Shown piece after piece: positions 35,276 through 64,000 of a stretch of DNA of 64,000 nucleotides. The position numbers were made by a program, and so were the translations under genes. Location of the stretch: contig JAWWUD010000095.1 in the NCBI GenBank assembly GCA_033964015.1, forward strand, positions 62,001 through 126,000, given 5' to 3'. Under the pieces are notes generated by a model, which saw nothing but the letters and a program-made list of their open reading frames with translations, was not told the DNA's origin and made no database searches. Origin of the DNA: Scolanthus callimorphus. Taxonomy: Eukaryota > Cnidaria > Anthozoa > Actiniaria > Edwardsiidae. Within the stretch, counting starts at the first letter, position 1; each line of letters begins with the position of its first letter.

Positions 35276-36689
35276 AAGAAACTTCAAGGCAAAGATTTCC
35301 TTACTGTTGAGGGGAGGGGAGGTGGGAATAAGAACCCTTCCATTCGAGTGTCTTGTACAAATGGCACAGGATATTAACTTTCAGAGTCAGAGACGAAAAA
35401 ATGTGTCTCAAAAGTATTTTATTTAAATTTCTCAAATCATTATAGGCATGCCATGCACTTGGCTTTATTAGAGTTAGAGTAAAAACCCGCACAAAAGAAC
35501 AGGTGTTTTGGGGAATCAGGCTGATTTTGTTCTTGTATATTGGGTGTCTTCTGCAAAATCTGCCTGAAAATGTTCTTAAGGTGTTCTGAAGGTTGTTTCT
35601 TAACATCAAATCCTGCATACACCAGTCAAATAAAGAATGTGATTGATAGAAAGGTGACAGTCATTTAGTAACAACAATTAGTCAAGTCTAAAACAAATTG
35701 CTAAATGTACCCTGGAATTCCTGCTGTAGAACTGTGTGTGCATGGTCTAGCACATTATATTGATCTCCTCGGTACTCTACCACACAGTGGGTTACTTTAC
35801 TCGAACCTATAAACTGGCAGCAATTGTTTTATACAAGAACAATTTTCACTTTTCAGGCTGCATGTGTTCTTATGTATAAGGTACCTTTTTGACCAAATTT
35901 CAGCCTGAGTGTTCTAAACCACTTGTTTTTACTGTATATCAAAGTAATATTTAAGCAAGTTCAATATTTCATACTGGTGAAAAAAGTTGCAGAAGAAACC
36001 AAGTCGTAACAAAGACGAAAAGCAAACATCCCCCTTTCTGTATATTTTCTTCCAACTCCGGGCTCCACTCGGTTTTCCTTGAATCAAAGTTGCTTCTCTG
36101 TGGTCACTCTCAATACTGAGGTTTATTAATTTGTTCAGCCTCTTGGCATTCTAAACCAAGGAACAGGTGTCTGGACTATAAATTAAATATAACCACTTTA
36201 GAAATCCAAAATAAAATTGAATAACACTACACAATGTGCCTGAATAGTATTTTATTCAAATTTCTTAGAGCATTGGGAATTGTTGTCAGACATGTGACTC
36301 CTTGTTTAGAGCTATATCAAAGTATTATTTACAAGTTATATATCGATTATTTCATATTTTAGTTATTTCGGCTTTATACAGTCAGTTGTGTATGAATTTT
36401 TCATGAGCTCATAGATAAACCACACCAAATTAGCATAACTTAGCAACACGGCCGAGCGAAGCTCCAGTGCCTGCTGTTCCATTCTTTATTGTCGGGCATA
36501 GTGATGGTTTTTTACGGGGTAACGCTTTGTGACTTGATTTACACCTAAACAAATAGACTAATGTTTGCTAAAGATTATTATTGCCAAACAATGAAAAAAG
36601 CATTTTGCATAAAACACTAAACCGTTTAGCTTGATTCATCATCCGTGAAGCATGGCGATCTGATCAAGTGAAAACCGGTGGGTGATACT

Positions 36690-36938
36690 AAGGGGGGCCG
36701 ACCATTTGACTTTTTTTTTTTTTTGGGGGGGGGGGGGGGGAGGGGGTGGATGATTTTTTTTTGCAAGATTTTTTTACGTCTCTAAGATATTGTAGGATAT
36801 TTATTTCGTGAAATTAGTTGAGGATTACGACAAATATGCTGTGCAGGAAATTTTTTTCGGCCCTTCGCTCGGGCCGTGCAGGTTATTTTTTTTCAAAATC
36901 ATCCCCCCCCCCTCAGAAGTCAAATGGTCGGCCCCTAA
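36690..36938. repeat. MITE with GGGGCCGACCATTTGAC termini
   Basis: GGCCGACCATTTGACTT at the left is mirrored by AGTCAAATGGTCGGCCCCTA at the right. Long T, G and C runs lie just inside the arms. Confidence 0.75.
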
Positions 36939-37489
36939 TTTAATTGTGTTGGTATTTTTCGCGGTGGAAAACAAATAAGCAACAACAAGCCTTCTTTTAT
37001 TATCCTGTTATAACAGCAAAGGCCAGACATGGCGCAATTTTTATAAGCCATAAAAGTACAGTATTCAGATAATAAATAGATAACAAATCTAAATTTGAGG
37101 CACATCGTGTTGGGAAAAAAATCCGACTATGTGTTTGTGTAACCCTGATTTGTCAAAGTGTACCGTATATGTATACCAAGAGCTTGTACATTACACTATT
37201 GTAGTTACTAGAAAATCATAGCGAATCCCGATTGATACTTCGGTTTTCGTGGAATAAATAAGCAGTCCACTGCCACACTTTTTACGTATCATTCTGTAAT
37301 GAGGATTTTCCATGAAACAAAACAAGTTGCCGAAAAAAAATTGTTGCGAAATCTGTACGGGCTCATGCTAATCACTATTTCAGAACTCAATGGTCATTGG
37401 CGACCTCAATGGTCAATCGACGTCGGGCGGCCGATTTTCAACACCCAAAATTGTATAACATCCGTGTTGATGTTGGCTGCTAGATTATG

Positions 37490-38095
37490 TTGACACTACT
37501 GGGTGATTATATTGGTGTTAACGCCACTAGTTAATAATGTTCATGTTCCTGGGTGATGGTCTTGATGCCACTGGGTGATGATGTTGATGGCACTGGGTGA
37601 TGACGTTAATGCAATGATTCTGATTCTGGACGATGTCGATTCTGCTGATTATGTTGATGATACTGGGCAATGCTATTTGGTTGATGTCACTTGCGATGAT
37701 ATTAACTCCACTGGGCGATGATGTTAAAGTCACTGGGCGATGATGTTAATGCCATGGTTGGATTATGTTGATGCTACTGGGTGATGCTGATACTGTTGAT
37801 GATACTGGGCGATGATGTTAATGTCACTTGGCGATGATGTTGATACCAATGGTGATGATGTTGATGCTACTGGTTGATGATGTTGATGTCACTGGGCGAT
37901 GATGTTGACGTCACTGCCAATGCTGATGATGTTGATGCCAATGATGATGCTACTGGGCGATGATGTCGATGTCACTGGGCGATGTTGATGCCAATGTTAA
38001 TGCTACGTGGAAACGATTTTGATGCTGCTGGGCCAGGGTGTCGATGCTACTCAAAGGCGATGATGTTGATGCCACTGGTTGAAGATGTCGATACT
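37490..38095. repeat. Degenerate GATGATGTTGATGCCACTGGGC minisatellite
   Basis: Dozens of ~18-24 bp units combine GATGATGTTGATG with CCACTGGGC or TCACTGGGC, with many point changes. It lies 3' of UBE2E-A. ORFs here are repeat products. Confidence 0.85.
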
Positions 38096-38271
38096 GCTGC
38101 GGTGGGTGGTGTGATATTCAAGGAGTTACAACCACACACTTTGCACCTGCCAACATGTCCTTTATCCTACACAGGATGTACTCATTTCCACTTAGTCCTG
38201 ATCAATTTCTATCAAATATCGTTTCATTTGATTTAAAATGTACATAATTTTTCTCATCTAATGAACGCTTG

Positions 38272-44928
<6,657 letters not shown>

Positions 44929-47704
44929 ATTAGAAGTGCTTTACCTCACGACTAGCACCACACAAACTTTAGGGTTCAAGAACTAGTCTGTGGGTAATAA
45001 GATACGTTGGTGATCAAACGATACTGTCGAATATCCCGATTGGAATATTGAATCAAGTAAATGGGAGATCTGAACAGAACCTGAACTGATCTAGAGCTGT
45101 GCCTAAACACAGGTTACTCTTAAGGCAAGGGCACAGTAATGAAGGAAGGATTCCAAGCATAGTTAGGGATATCATTAGCAGAACCATACGAGGCGCATGG
45201 GGCATGTTCTTCAAGGGGCGTCACAAGATGGCGGATCTCCTGTGACTCGTTCATAAGTTTGTCTGCCTCACTGCCGAAGCCCGTGTTACTTAATACCATC
45301 AAATATGATACCTACATGAAGAATATTCAGTGTAGAGCCTTTATGGGTAAATTCTGAGCTGATTTCTATTAATACGGAGATTGGGTTCCAGCGCGAAGCT
45401 TGTCAGTCGTCTGAGGTGAGTCTGCTTGGTCGCTTGGTCGTGTAGCCCTGACTGTGCCGTGGTTGTCACCAGGCCGTCAGCGATTTAATGACCGACATAT
45501 CGTCAACACAATCGATAAGTGGTGAGAAGAATTTGTCTGCCCAGCCAATCAGCTTGCTTTATTGGCAGATTATCGTGGCGGTCAATATGGCTCTCGTGTA
45601 CTGCCAGCTGTTCCTTACTCCCTGGAGAATAAGGCAATTAAAAATTGAGTAGAGGCCAGTTTTACAATCCCCACTGAAACAAGCAATCGCGCACTGAATC
45701 AACTGTTGCTTCTCCTCCTTGCCTTTAGCATGTAATCAGTCCAAGGAGTATCATTACATTGAGCGGCTGAGTTCTGTACGCGTTTGTCTAAAACGTATGT
45801 CATCATAGTTACAAGTGGTCTCCCTCTACTAACTTTGATTTCGCAGTACAAGTCCATGTACTCATTTCTGAGCAGAAGTCAATATGTTTACTGAATAATT
45901 GCTGAATCATGAATCACAATGGGCTTTAGGCAGTTGAATCGTCTTTTTATAGTACGGATACTATAGAGTCTGAAATCAGGAGTTGTCAGACAATCAGACA
46001 GTAATAATAGTGTATCCGTAGAAGTATAATGTAAACCGGCTGAACCGGTACAAAATAGTGAAGGCTGGAAGCTTCATAATCCGAGGTGTACAAATCTGTC
46101 AGTGAAATAAATAAACATGAATCTCTTATGCCCCGGAATCGTGCTCCCTAGTCGTCAGACATATAGAAAGAAAATATCTAAAGGAGAGACGTCTCAGCAG
46201 AGGTTTTCAAGCTTGTCCTTCGTGACAATGGGGGGATAATGCATGTATAAGCGGGATGGAAATGCGATTAATAAAAGTAGAACTACATTGACCTTGAAAC
46301 GGACTGCACTGTACTTCAACTTCAACTTTGCTATAGCTCATACAATGCCGTGAAGAAGGGAAAATGAACACGACGTATTCAGTGGGAATGTATCATTTGT
46401 CAATTTCTTAAAAGAGCGTGTACTTTAAGTAATAATATGCCCCACAATGCTGAACAGTTTGACCGTCACCCTGGCCGAATTCTATCATGTTGCTACTCCG
46501 GAAAAGGAAAATATAAGCACGAAATTCAAGTACTCTCTCAGAACTCTCTCTGTACATTCGCCCAAACAGACCCTTGGTTACAATTTATTCATTCCTTCCC
46601 ATATCCCCCTTCAGTCGATGTTTGCGGATTTCAGGAAGGGTTTATCAAAGCTTTGCTTTGTTTACTCTTCCGTCCTCAGCCTTAGAAAGTAAAACAACAG
46701 ATTGAATTTGATCGCAGACAATACAAACAATACTTGCTAATTCACTGTAATTCAGATCATTACTTCGATTGAAGAATAAAATATGTCGACGCCTTTGAAA
46801 AATGCCTGTACGAGAGCTCGTATGCGAGCATTGCCTTTTGTGATGTATGCATAACCAGAATTGTTTTGTTACCCGCAAACACCACACAGTAGGGGAGAAC
46901 TATTGTTGAAATCTCCTTTGGGATTGAGCCAGCTTGAAACTTATCGAAATGGGTGAGATATTGGAATAGAGTTTTGACACGCAGGTTTATAAGTATTGAC
47001 CAAGTCAATAATCATTCGGAAGAGGGCCACCATTGGCTTATTTAGCCAGTTCCCCCCTCGCTAATGAGTGATTTGATGTTGGGTCGTGATTAATTTGATG
47101 ACAGCCGCAAAACTCATACATGCTGCCACAGGAGCCGAGCGACCACGCCGGATAAAAAGGTTCATTTCGTTCTTCTTCGAGTTGAAGGCAGTTAGCTCCC
47201 TTAACCAGTGTTCATCCTATTCACCTCAGCACGGCAAGAGAATAAGGTCATTTGGATATCCAGGTACTGCGCTAAAAGTAGGAAAAAATCATGCCCACAA
47301 AAAATAGTTTTATGGCCGGTAGTTAGAGCTAACAGTCTGTAACAGTTGAGTGCGTGGCTAGGAGATCAAGGCACAATGGATCGCCATGCTGCCTTCCCCC
47401 TGTAGCTTGTTAGAGACGTCCCAGTACCAGCCTGTACGCGACCTCTGTAATAATGCATTCACGAGTTTGAACACTTGTTATACAAGTCTTTTGTTATTCC
47501 CCAGTTCCTAATATGATTATTTTGGCTCTTGTCTAAGCAATCATAACTGCGTGTGCCTTGACAGGCAGAGTGCAAATTTAAAGTTTACATGTTATTATTT
47601 AAAGTATCATACGGAACTCACGATTAAGTCAATAGCACACTAAACACATTTAGCAGGGTTTTAAGGCCGTTTTTGACCTCGTAGTTCTACAGAAGAGAGG
47701 AGCT
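44929..47704. promoter_or_regulatory. Divergent spacer between UBE2E-A and UBE2E-B
   Basis: 2.8 kb between the two start codons. It should contain both promoters and 5' UTRs. I see no coding exon, no clear TATA box and no large repeat. The 80-aa overlapping plus-strand frames near 46440-46690 look like chance. Confidence 0.55.
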
Positions 47705-59966
<12,262 letters not shown>

Positions 59967-59999
59967 CAAACACAATCCATCAAACCAAATATTAGGTAT

Positions 60000-60196
60000 T
60001 AGTAGAAACCAACTCGCATACTATCACGAATCCTGCAATCTGATTGGCTCCGCTACTCACTATCTATCACGTAATAGATAGTGAGTAGCGAAAACAAAAG
60101 CGCAAAACTTTCTAAAACCATGAAAATGAATACGTTTTCACACGTCCCTGGTTTGAGCAACAAATCGTAAGGTAGTATGCTAGTGGGTTTCTACTA
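60000..60196. repeat. TIR MITE after UBE2E-B
   Basis: TAGTAGAAACCAACTCGCAT at 60000 is mirrored by ATGCTAGTGGGTTTCTACTA ending at 60196. An inner palindrome GCTACTCACTATCTATCACG with its mirror lies at 60052-60093. Confidence 0.75.
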
Positions 60197-60197
60197 A

Positions 60198-60311
60198 AAC
60201 AATTAGACTACTCGTTCTCGTTTTCTATGAGTCAAATAGTCAACTCGGCGCTACGCGCCTCGTTAACTATCTATTGACTCATAGAAAACTCGAACTCGTA
60301 GTCTAATTGTT
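60198..60311. repeat. Near-perfect palindrome after UBE2E-B
   Basis: AACAATTAGACTAC, TTTTCTATGAGTCAA and AACTCGGCGC mirror across a central TACG with GCGCC, ending GTAGTCTAATTGTT. Confidence 0.82.
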
Positions 60312-60354
60312 AATTAGCCAAATCCAACTAGTGGTCTATTATCAATGGTACATT

Positions 60355-60452
60355 TAGCCTGCTCGCAGGCGTTGGAGAGTAGTTTTGGGGTCGAAAAACC
60401 CGAATTACTTTCGCTTGGCCGCCATCTTGGATTTGGTGCTGCGAGCAGGCTA
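60355..60452. mobile_element. MULE-like MITE with TAGCCTGC termini
   Basis: TAGCCTGCTCGCAG at 60355 and CTGCGAGCAGGCTA ending at 60452 are inverted copies. The interior GCAGGCGTTGGAGAGTAG matches the element at 41785-41937. Flanks TGGTACATT (60346-60354) and TGCTACATT (60453-60461) match at 8 of 9. The right-hand copy was reused as the target of the next element. Confidence 0.78.
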
Positions 60453-60461
60453 TGCTACATT

Positions 60462-60637
60462 CAACCTCGTCCCCAGGGTCTTCTCGGTCGTTTTTCAAAA
60501 TGGCGGTTTCGAAACAAAAGACAAACCTCATTCTCATGTCCTCAAACAATAGTCACGTGACTCAGCCTCCCCCAGGGTCTTCTCTGAGCTAACCGCCATT
60601 TTGAAAAACGACCGAGAAGACCCTGGGGACGAGGTTG
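60462..60637. mobile_element. Palindromic MITE with 10-bp target duplication
   Basis: CAACCTCGTCCCCAGGGTCT at 60462 is mirrored by the arm ending CGAGGTTG at 60637. Arms extend through CGGTCGTTTTTCAAAATGGCGGTT. ATGCTACATT occurs at both sides (60452-60461 and 60638-60647). Confidence 0.8.
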
Positions 60638-60677
60638 ATGCTACATTCTGATTGGTTGAGCTACTAGCAGGCTATAA

Positions 60678-61058
60678 GTTATAACCAAGAGTGGATTACC
60701 AAGAGTTTCCATATTTACTATGTACGCCCGAATCACAGTCAGAAAAGTGTCTATTTTTAGAACTGATGCCCGCGAAAATTCGTCATCCACAGGGTTCCCA
60801 CTTTCTCGCCACGCGAACAGTTGTGAGATCCAGCCTAAAATTAAATCGCAGATCAATGGAAAAACCGTTAAAATCGCAAAGATAAGGTAGGATATTCTCT
60901 ATTTTGTTGTGTATTGGGTATACGAGCATTCGAGCCTGAGCATTCGAATACTTTCGCGCGCGAAACTCAAATCTAAAAATAGACACTTTTCTGACTGTGA
61001 TGTGGACAAATACAGTAGGGAAAGATTCTAACTCTTGTTAATCCACTCTTGTTATAAC
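60678..61058. repeat. Inverted repeat with ~100-nt arms
   Basis: GTTATAACCAAGAGTGGATT and CACAGTCAGAAAAGTGTCTA on the left are mirrored by TAGACACTTTTCTGACTGTG and AATCCACTCTTGTTATAAC on the right. Confidence 0.8.
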
Positions 61059-62703
61059 CTACTACTAAGGAAGGAAGTTGTCTAAAACTTGCAGATAGTA
61101 GCGAAAAGTTTGAAGCCACCAAACTGGCAAGTGACCAGCTGTCAAGCTTTGACCTACCAGTTGGATTTGACTAAAACAATTATTCCTCTCGTCTTCATGG
61201 CCTCTCAGTCAATTAGTTCATTCGGCCTTATGGGCTAGGGACTCAGAAGGCATTTAGAATCGAGAAATAATTGTTAAACGTCGATGTACATAGAGAATAT
61301 AGATATTAATGATACGGAATCATGATAAGATCGGTGGTTACCGATCATGTCTGATAGTAGACATACAGTGGTAGGTATAGAAACGCCTTTGCCACCACAC
61401 GTACCTACCACTAGCATGCGAGGGAAACGGCATTGCTAAGTTAGAACTTATTTTTAGTACACCACGCAAATACCTGTTTGTTTGCTGTCACGGACAATAA
61501 CGTATTCCAAAAAGTTGGAACTGTAAAAATGCTTGTCTCTTGTCACTTCGTGGAATGCTGTAAATACTTCTGTTTTCTCCCCAACACTTGTTTTTATTTT
61601 CTTATTTGATTCGCTTTCCGAATTGGTGTCCCCCCAAGTCAGTTAAAAAAGTACCATAATACTAGTTCGATATCCCCTGGATATGCATGAGAGAAGAAAG
61701 ATTTATATATTATGATAGCACATTATTTGTTGTATGTTTTTGACAAGATTTGAATAAATATACATCTATTGCATAAAAATAAACGAAGCTATTGTTAAAA
61801 TAGTGAGTTCAGCTTAATGGTTATTTATTGAAAATGAAAAAGAACACATTACATAAATTTCCCCATAACATTGGTTAGCCTACAGATAAAATATTTATAG
61901 CCAAAGCCTTGAGGCCATACTCAACGTACCGACCTCAACTTTTGCGACTTAAATCAAATCGGAGGAGCTATAGTCATTATTGTATTACTTTAGCAGATAC
62001 ATTCAAAAACATGCTTGACAAATGCTGAATTCCGATTGAAATACTCATGGTTCTCGGGTGGACAAGTACTAACGATAACGATAATCTACCATATTGGATA
62101 TGTCAAGGCCCGCATGTGCAGATCGACCGCCTGTGTATTATACCCGACGTAAAAAAAAAAACGAGCAATCTAGAAGTGAAATCTTTCATTCACCGTTCAT
62201 TCACAGTTTTGTGGTTAGTGGTAATTGCTTGCTGGAACCACAAAATATTGTTGCTCGTGTAGTCACAGCGTATGCAAACCAAACATTGTCCACATAATCT
62301 GCAAACTGATTCCCTTTTGTGTATATAGTCTGGTTACGTATAACCGGCGAAGAGATAGACTACTACTAGGCCGAATAAAACGGGACCTATAGTCGCCTTA
62401 AATCGCAAACTGAAGCAAACGAAATTTTGCTTAAATCGCAAACCGAAATAAAAGAAATTTTGGCTTGAATCGCCTTCAAGTTTCTTGTAGTCGCTTTAAG
62501 TTGCCTTGCATAGCAAACCGATACTTTTTAGGGCCCTAAAGGCAAACTTGCACATTCGAGAACAACTCTTAGTTGGGAGACTTCTGATTCCTTTGGAGTA
62601 ACTGCATGGCGCGGAAACATTTTCCTTAGTCAGATCAAAGCTTTGGTATACCTTGAGTAGTAAAGGAAATCCTTCAACATTAAGGCCCACTTGTAATTTT
62701 CTA
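61059..62703. other. Spacer between hairpin cluster and right GPCR
   Basis: No gene seen. Two AATAAA words near 61753 and 61779 are the first obvious polyadenylation-like signals after UBE2E-B. They are far away and could belong to anything. Confidence 0.4.
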
Positions 62704-63750
62704 TTACATCTCCGTGTCTGTAGCAGACACGTTCAGACTGTATTTCTTGATCCTCCTCCTATCGCCGATCACGTTACTGTGTTGTTGGCCAAAGAAACCT
62801 CTCTTGAAAACCAGTGTCCTTCTAAGCAGCTCCTTACGTACGGAAGGGGTAGAGAAAATATAAACAAACGGATTCAGAAAACTGGACGCAAAAGTAAAAA
62901 TATAGGCTACCCCGCTAAGAGTCTGTGGTACCTCAACTGTACCTTGATGAAATTCTACCCACATCCACACAACTTGGTGAGGAAGCATACACACTGCAAA
63001 GATAATGACAAATATGACTGCGGTTCGTATAGCGCGCAGTGTTCTGCGAGATCTCTTAGCCTCTGCTTCAAAGGAACCTCTAATGTGGTTCTTCATGCTC
63101 GCTTCTCCGCGTCGCACGACCATGGCAATGTTGAAATAACAGAAAGCATTCAACCCAAGCGGGATGATATACTGGGTGAGGAAGAGAACTAGCGTGAATG
63201 CTTTCCTCGCATGCGCGCTCCATGTCTCAAAACATTCACCCATGGCGTAGTTCAAGTAGATACCAAATGGAATAACAGTTGCAGCAGAAACGATCCATAT
63301 TAAAGCTATCAGGCACTTCATTGCTTTGGCTGAGAGACGCCGGTTAAGCGAACATACACCACGATACCTGTGATAGCTCAGTAGGGATAGGATCCACACG
63401 AACGCCCCAAAACACATCGTCTGCAATGGCCAAACCATCTTGCACATTATTCTACCAAAAATCCATCTTTGATTGAATTCAATCAGAATAATATCGAACG
63501 GGATGTTTGTCAAAAGTACGGCAAGCTCTGTGACGACCATGTTCAATAGTAAAATGTTACCTGGCGAGCTGAGATGTGAACGTCGTCCTAGGATTTTTAT
63601 CATTGCAAAGTTTCCCAGTACGCCGAAGGCAAATATCAGAGAATATGCCGCATGTAGACCGACTTTGGATTCATAAGAAACAGAAGGACCTACATCCTCG
63701 TGCAAACCCTCCGAGGCGTTACTGGTTGCACTTGCGTTGGTTGAATTCAT
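62704..63750 (-). CDS. Class A GPCR, complete single-exon, with noncanonical 2.50 and DRY residues
   Basis: Complete 348-residue rhodopsin-class receptor, intronless. The start ATG (63750-63748) has an in-frame TGA at 63768-63766 and the stop is TAA at 62704. N2, N5 and N11 are N-glycosylation sequons. TM1 is about 33-54 with GN at 46-47, TM2 66-88, TM3 103-126, TM4 145-166, TM5 185-212, TM6 243-265 and TM7 279-300. Cys103 and Cys173 can form the TM3-ECL2 disulphide. Pro197 is P5.50, CMLP (254-257) replaces CWLP in TM6, and NPFVY (293-297) is an intact NPxxY motif. Two oddities: Glu75 sits where Asp2.50 is expected, and the DRY box reads His127-Arg128-Tyr129. The tail is basic and short. IPFD and the WPLQTM/YPLQTM region are shared with the receptor exon at 1593-1951, so both probably belong to one lineage-expanded neuropeptide-receptor-like group. 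Ligand and G-protein coupling cannot be read from sequence. Confidence 0.93.
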   Translation of the reverse strand: MNSTNASATSNASEGLHEDVGPSVSYESKVGLHAAYSLIFAFGVLGNFAMIKILGRRSHLSSPGNILLLNMVVTELAVLLTNIPFDIILIEFNQRWIFGRIMCKMVWPLQTMCFGAFVWILSLLSYHRYRGVCSLNRRLSAKAMKCLIALIWIVSAATVIPFGIYLNYAMGECFETWSAHARKAFTLVLFLTQYIIPLGLNAFCYFNIAMVVRRGEASMKNHIRGSFEAEAKRSRRTLRAIRTAVIFVIIFAVCMLPHQVVWMWVEFHQGTVEVPQTLSGVAYIFTFASSFLNPFVYIFSTPSVRKELLRRTLVFKRGFFGQQHSNVIGDRRRIKKYSLNVSATDTEM

Positions 63751-64000
63751 TCTTTTCGTTACAATTCACCTATTTTTGTTTACTACGACATGAACCACGA
63801 GGCCAACAGGACAAAGACATCAGGTTAAATGTGCGCATTTAAAGTTTAAACATAGCAGAGTACATTCCAGCAATGGCAATGCGCTACGTTGCGCCAGTGT
63901 AGACGTTTTTTTGTGAATGAGAGTCTCCACATTCCATTCTTTTTCCACTACTTATACCAGCAAGTCCACTACCAAAGTGCCAGTGATCGACAGTGGAGAA

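Larger units (their letters stand above)
34192..38271. other. Spacer between UBE2E-C 5' end and UBE2E-A 3' end
   Basis: No supported gene. It holds a 28-bp tandem pair (35219), the 36690 MITE and the 37490 minisatellite, plus two weakly similar AT-rich stretches near 35400-35980 and 36236-36360 that share GTATTTTATT and ATATCAAAGTA words. The UBE2E-C promoter should lie just above 34191. Confidence 0.5.

Noticed and set aside
37527..38236. Frames on both strands in the GATGTTGATG region
   Set aside because: Products of a degenerate minisatellite, with no conserved protein features.
46437..46692. Two overlapping ~80-codon plus-strand frames
   Set aside because: Both frames are open over the same bases, there is no domain, and the position is in the A/B spacer; best explained by chance.

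Overview
This is a eukaryotic, animal-type window. Coding exons are short, cleanly framed by GT-AG introns, and separated by AT-rich non-coding DNA. That DNA is full of small inverted-repeat elements, minisatellites and LINE remnants. The gene content (class A GPCRs, UBE2E-type ubiquitin-conjugating enzymes) and the repeat style fit a marine invertebrate. An anthozoan cnidarian such as a coral or sea anemone is my best guess, but that is inference and not proven by anything read here.

Layout. (1) 1-2000: the first coding exon of a class A GPCR on the minus strand (TM1-TM3), whose remaining exons lie off the left edge. (2) 2-25 kb: about 23 kb without a convincing host gene. It holds a telomere-like 12-bp array (10196-10378), a tRNA-derived SINE (about 10.8-10.94 kb), a decayed LINE reverse transcriptase (about 15.56-16.65 kb) and several hairpin MITEs. 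(3) 25.2-60 kb: three complete six-exon UBE2E paralogues, found by assembling exons by eye. UBE2E-C runs on the minus strand (34191 to 25236), UBE2E-A on the minus strand (44928 to 38272), and UBE2E-B on the plus strand (47705 to 59966). C and A are in tandem; A and B are head to head. All five intron positions and phases are identical. Predicted proteins are 187, 191 and 185 aa. (4) 60-62.7 kb: a string of hairpin elements after UBE2E-B. (5) 62704-63750: a second class A GPCR on the minus strand, intronless and complete (348 aa), with atypical residues at two canonical motifs.

The most interesting signals are in the UBE2E cluster. First, similarity between the copies is a mosaic by exon. Exon 3 is almost identical in A and B, and its first ~100 nt almost identical in all three. 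Exon 5 is nearly identical only between B and C, and exon 6 only between A and B. Exons 1, 2 and 4 and the introns have diverged. This looks like exon-limited gene conversion or cDNA-mediated homogenisation. Second, intron 1 of all three genes carries an ATTTGCAT octamer 171-185 nt after exon 1. A and B also share extended flanking motifs and a second octamer module further in. This looks like retained intronic regulatory architecture.

The introns also preserve well-marked transposon insertions. These include MULE-like MITEs with 9-10 bp target duplications (one with a paralogous empty site in the window), a piggyBac-like MITE with TTAA flanks, and a 3.2-kb long-TIR element in UBE2E-B intron 4 that encloses a LINE fragment itself split by another TIR element. 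No CRISPR array, operon, rRNA or functional tRNA was seen.
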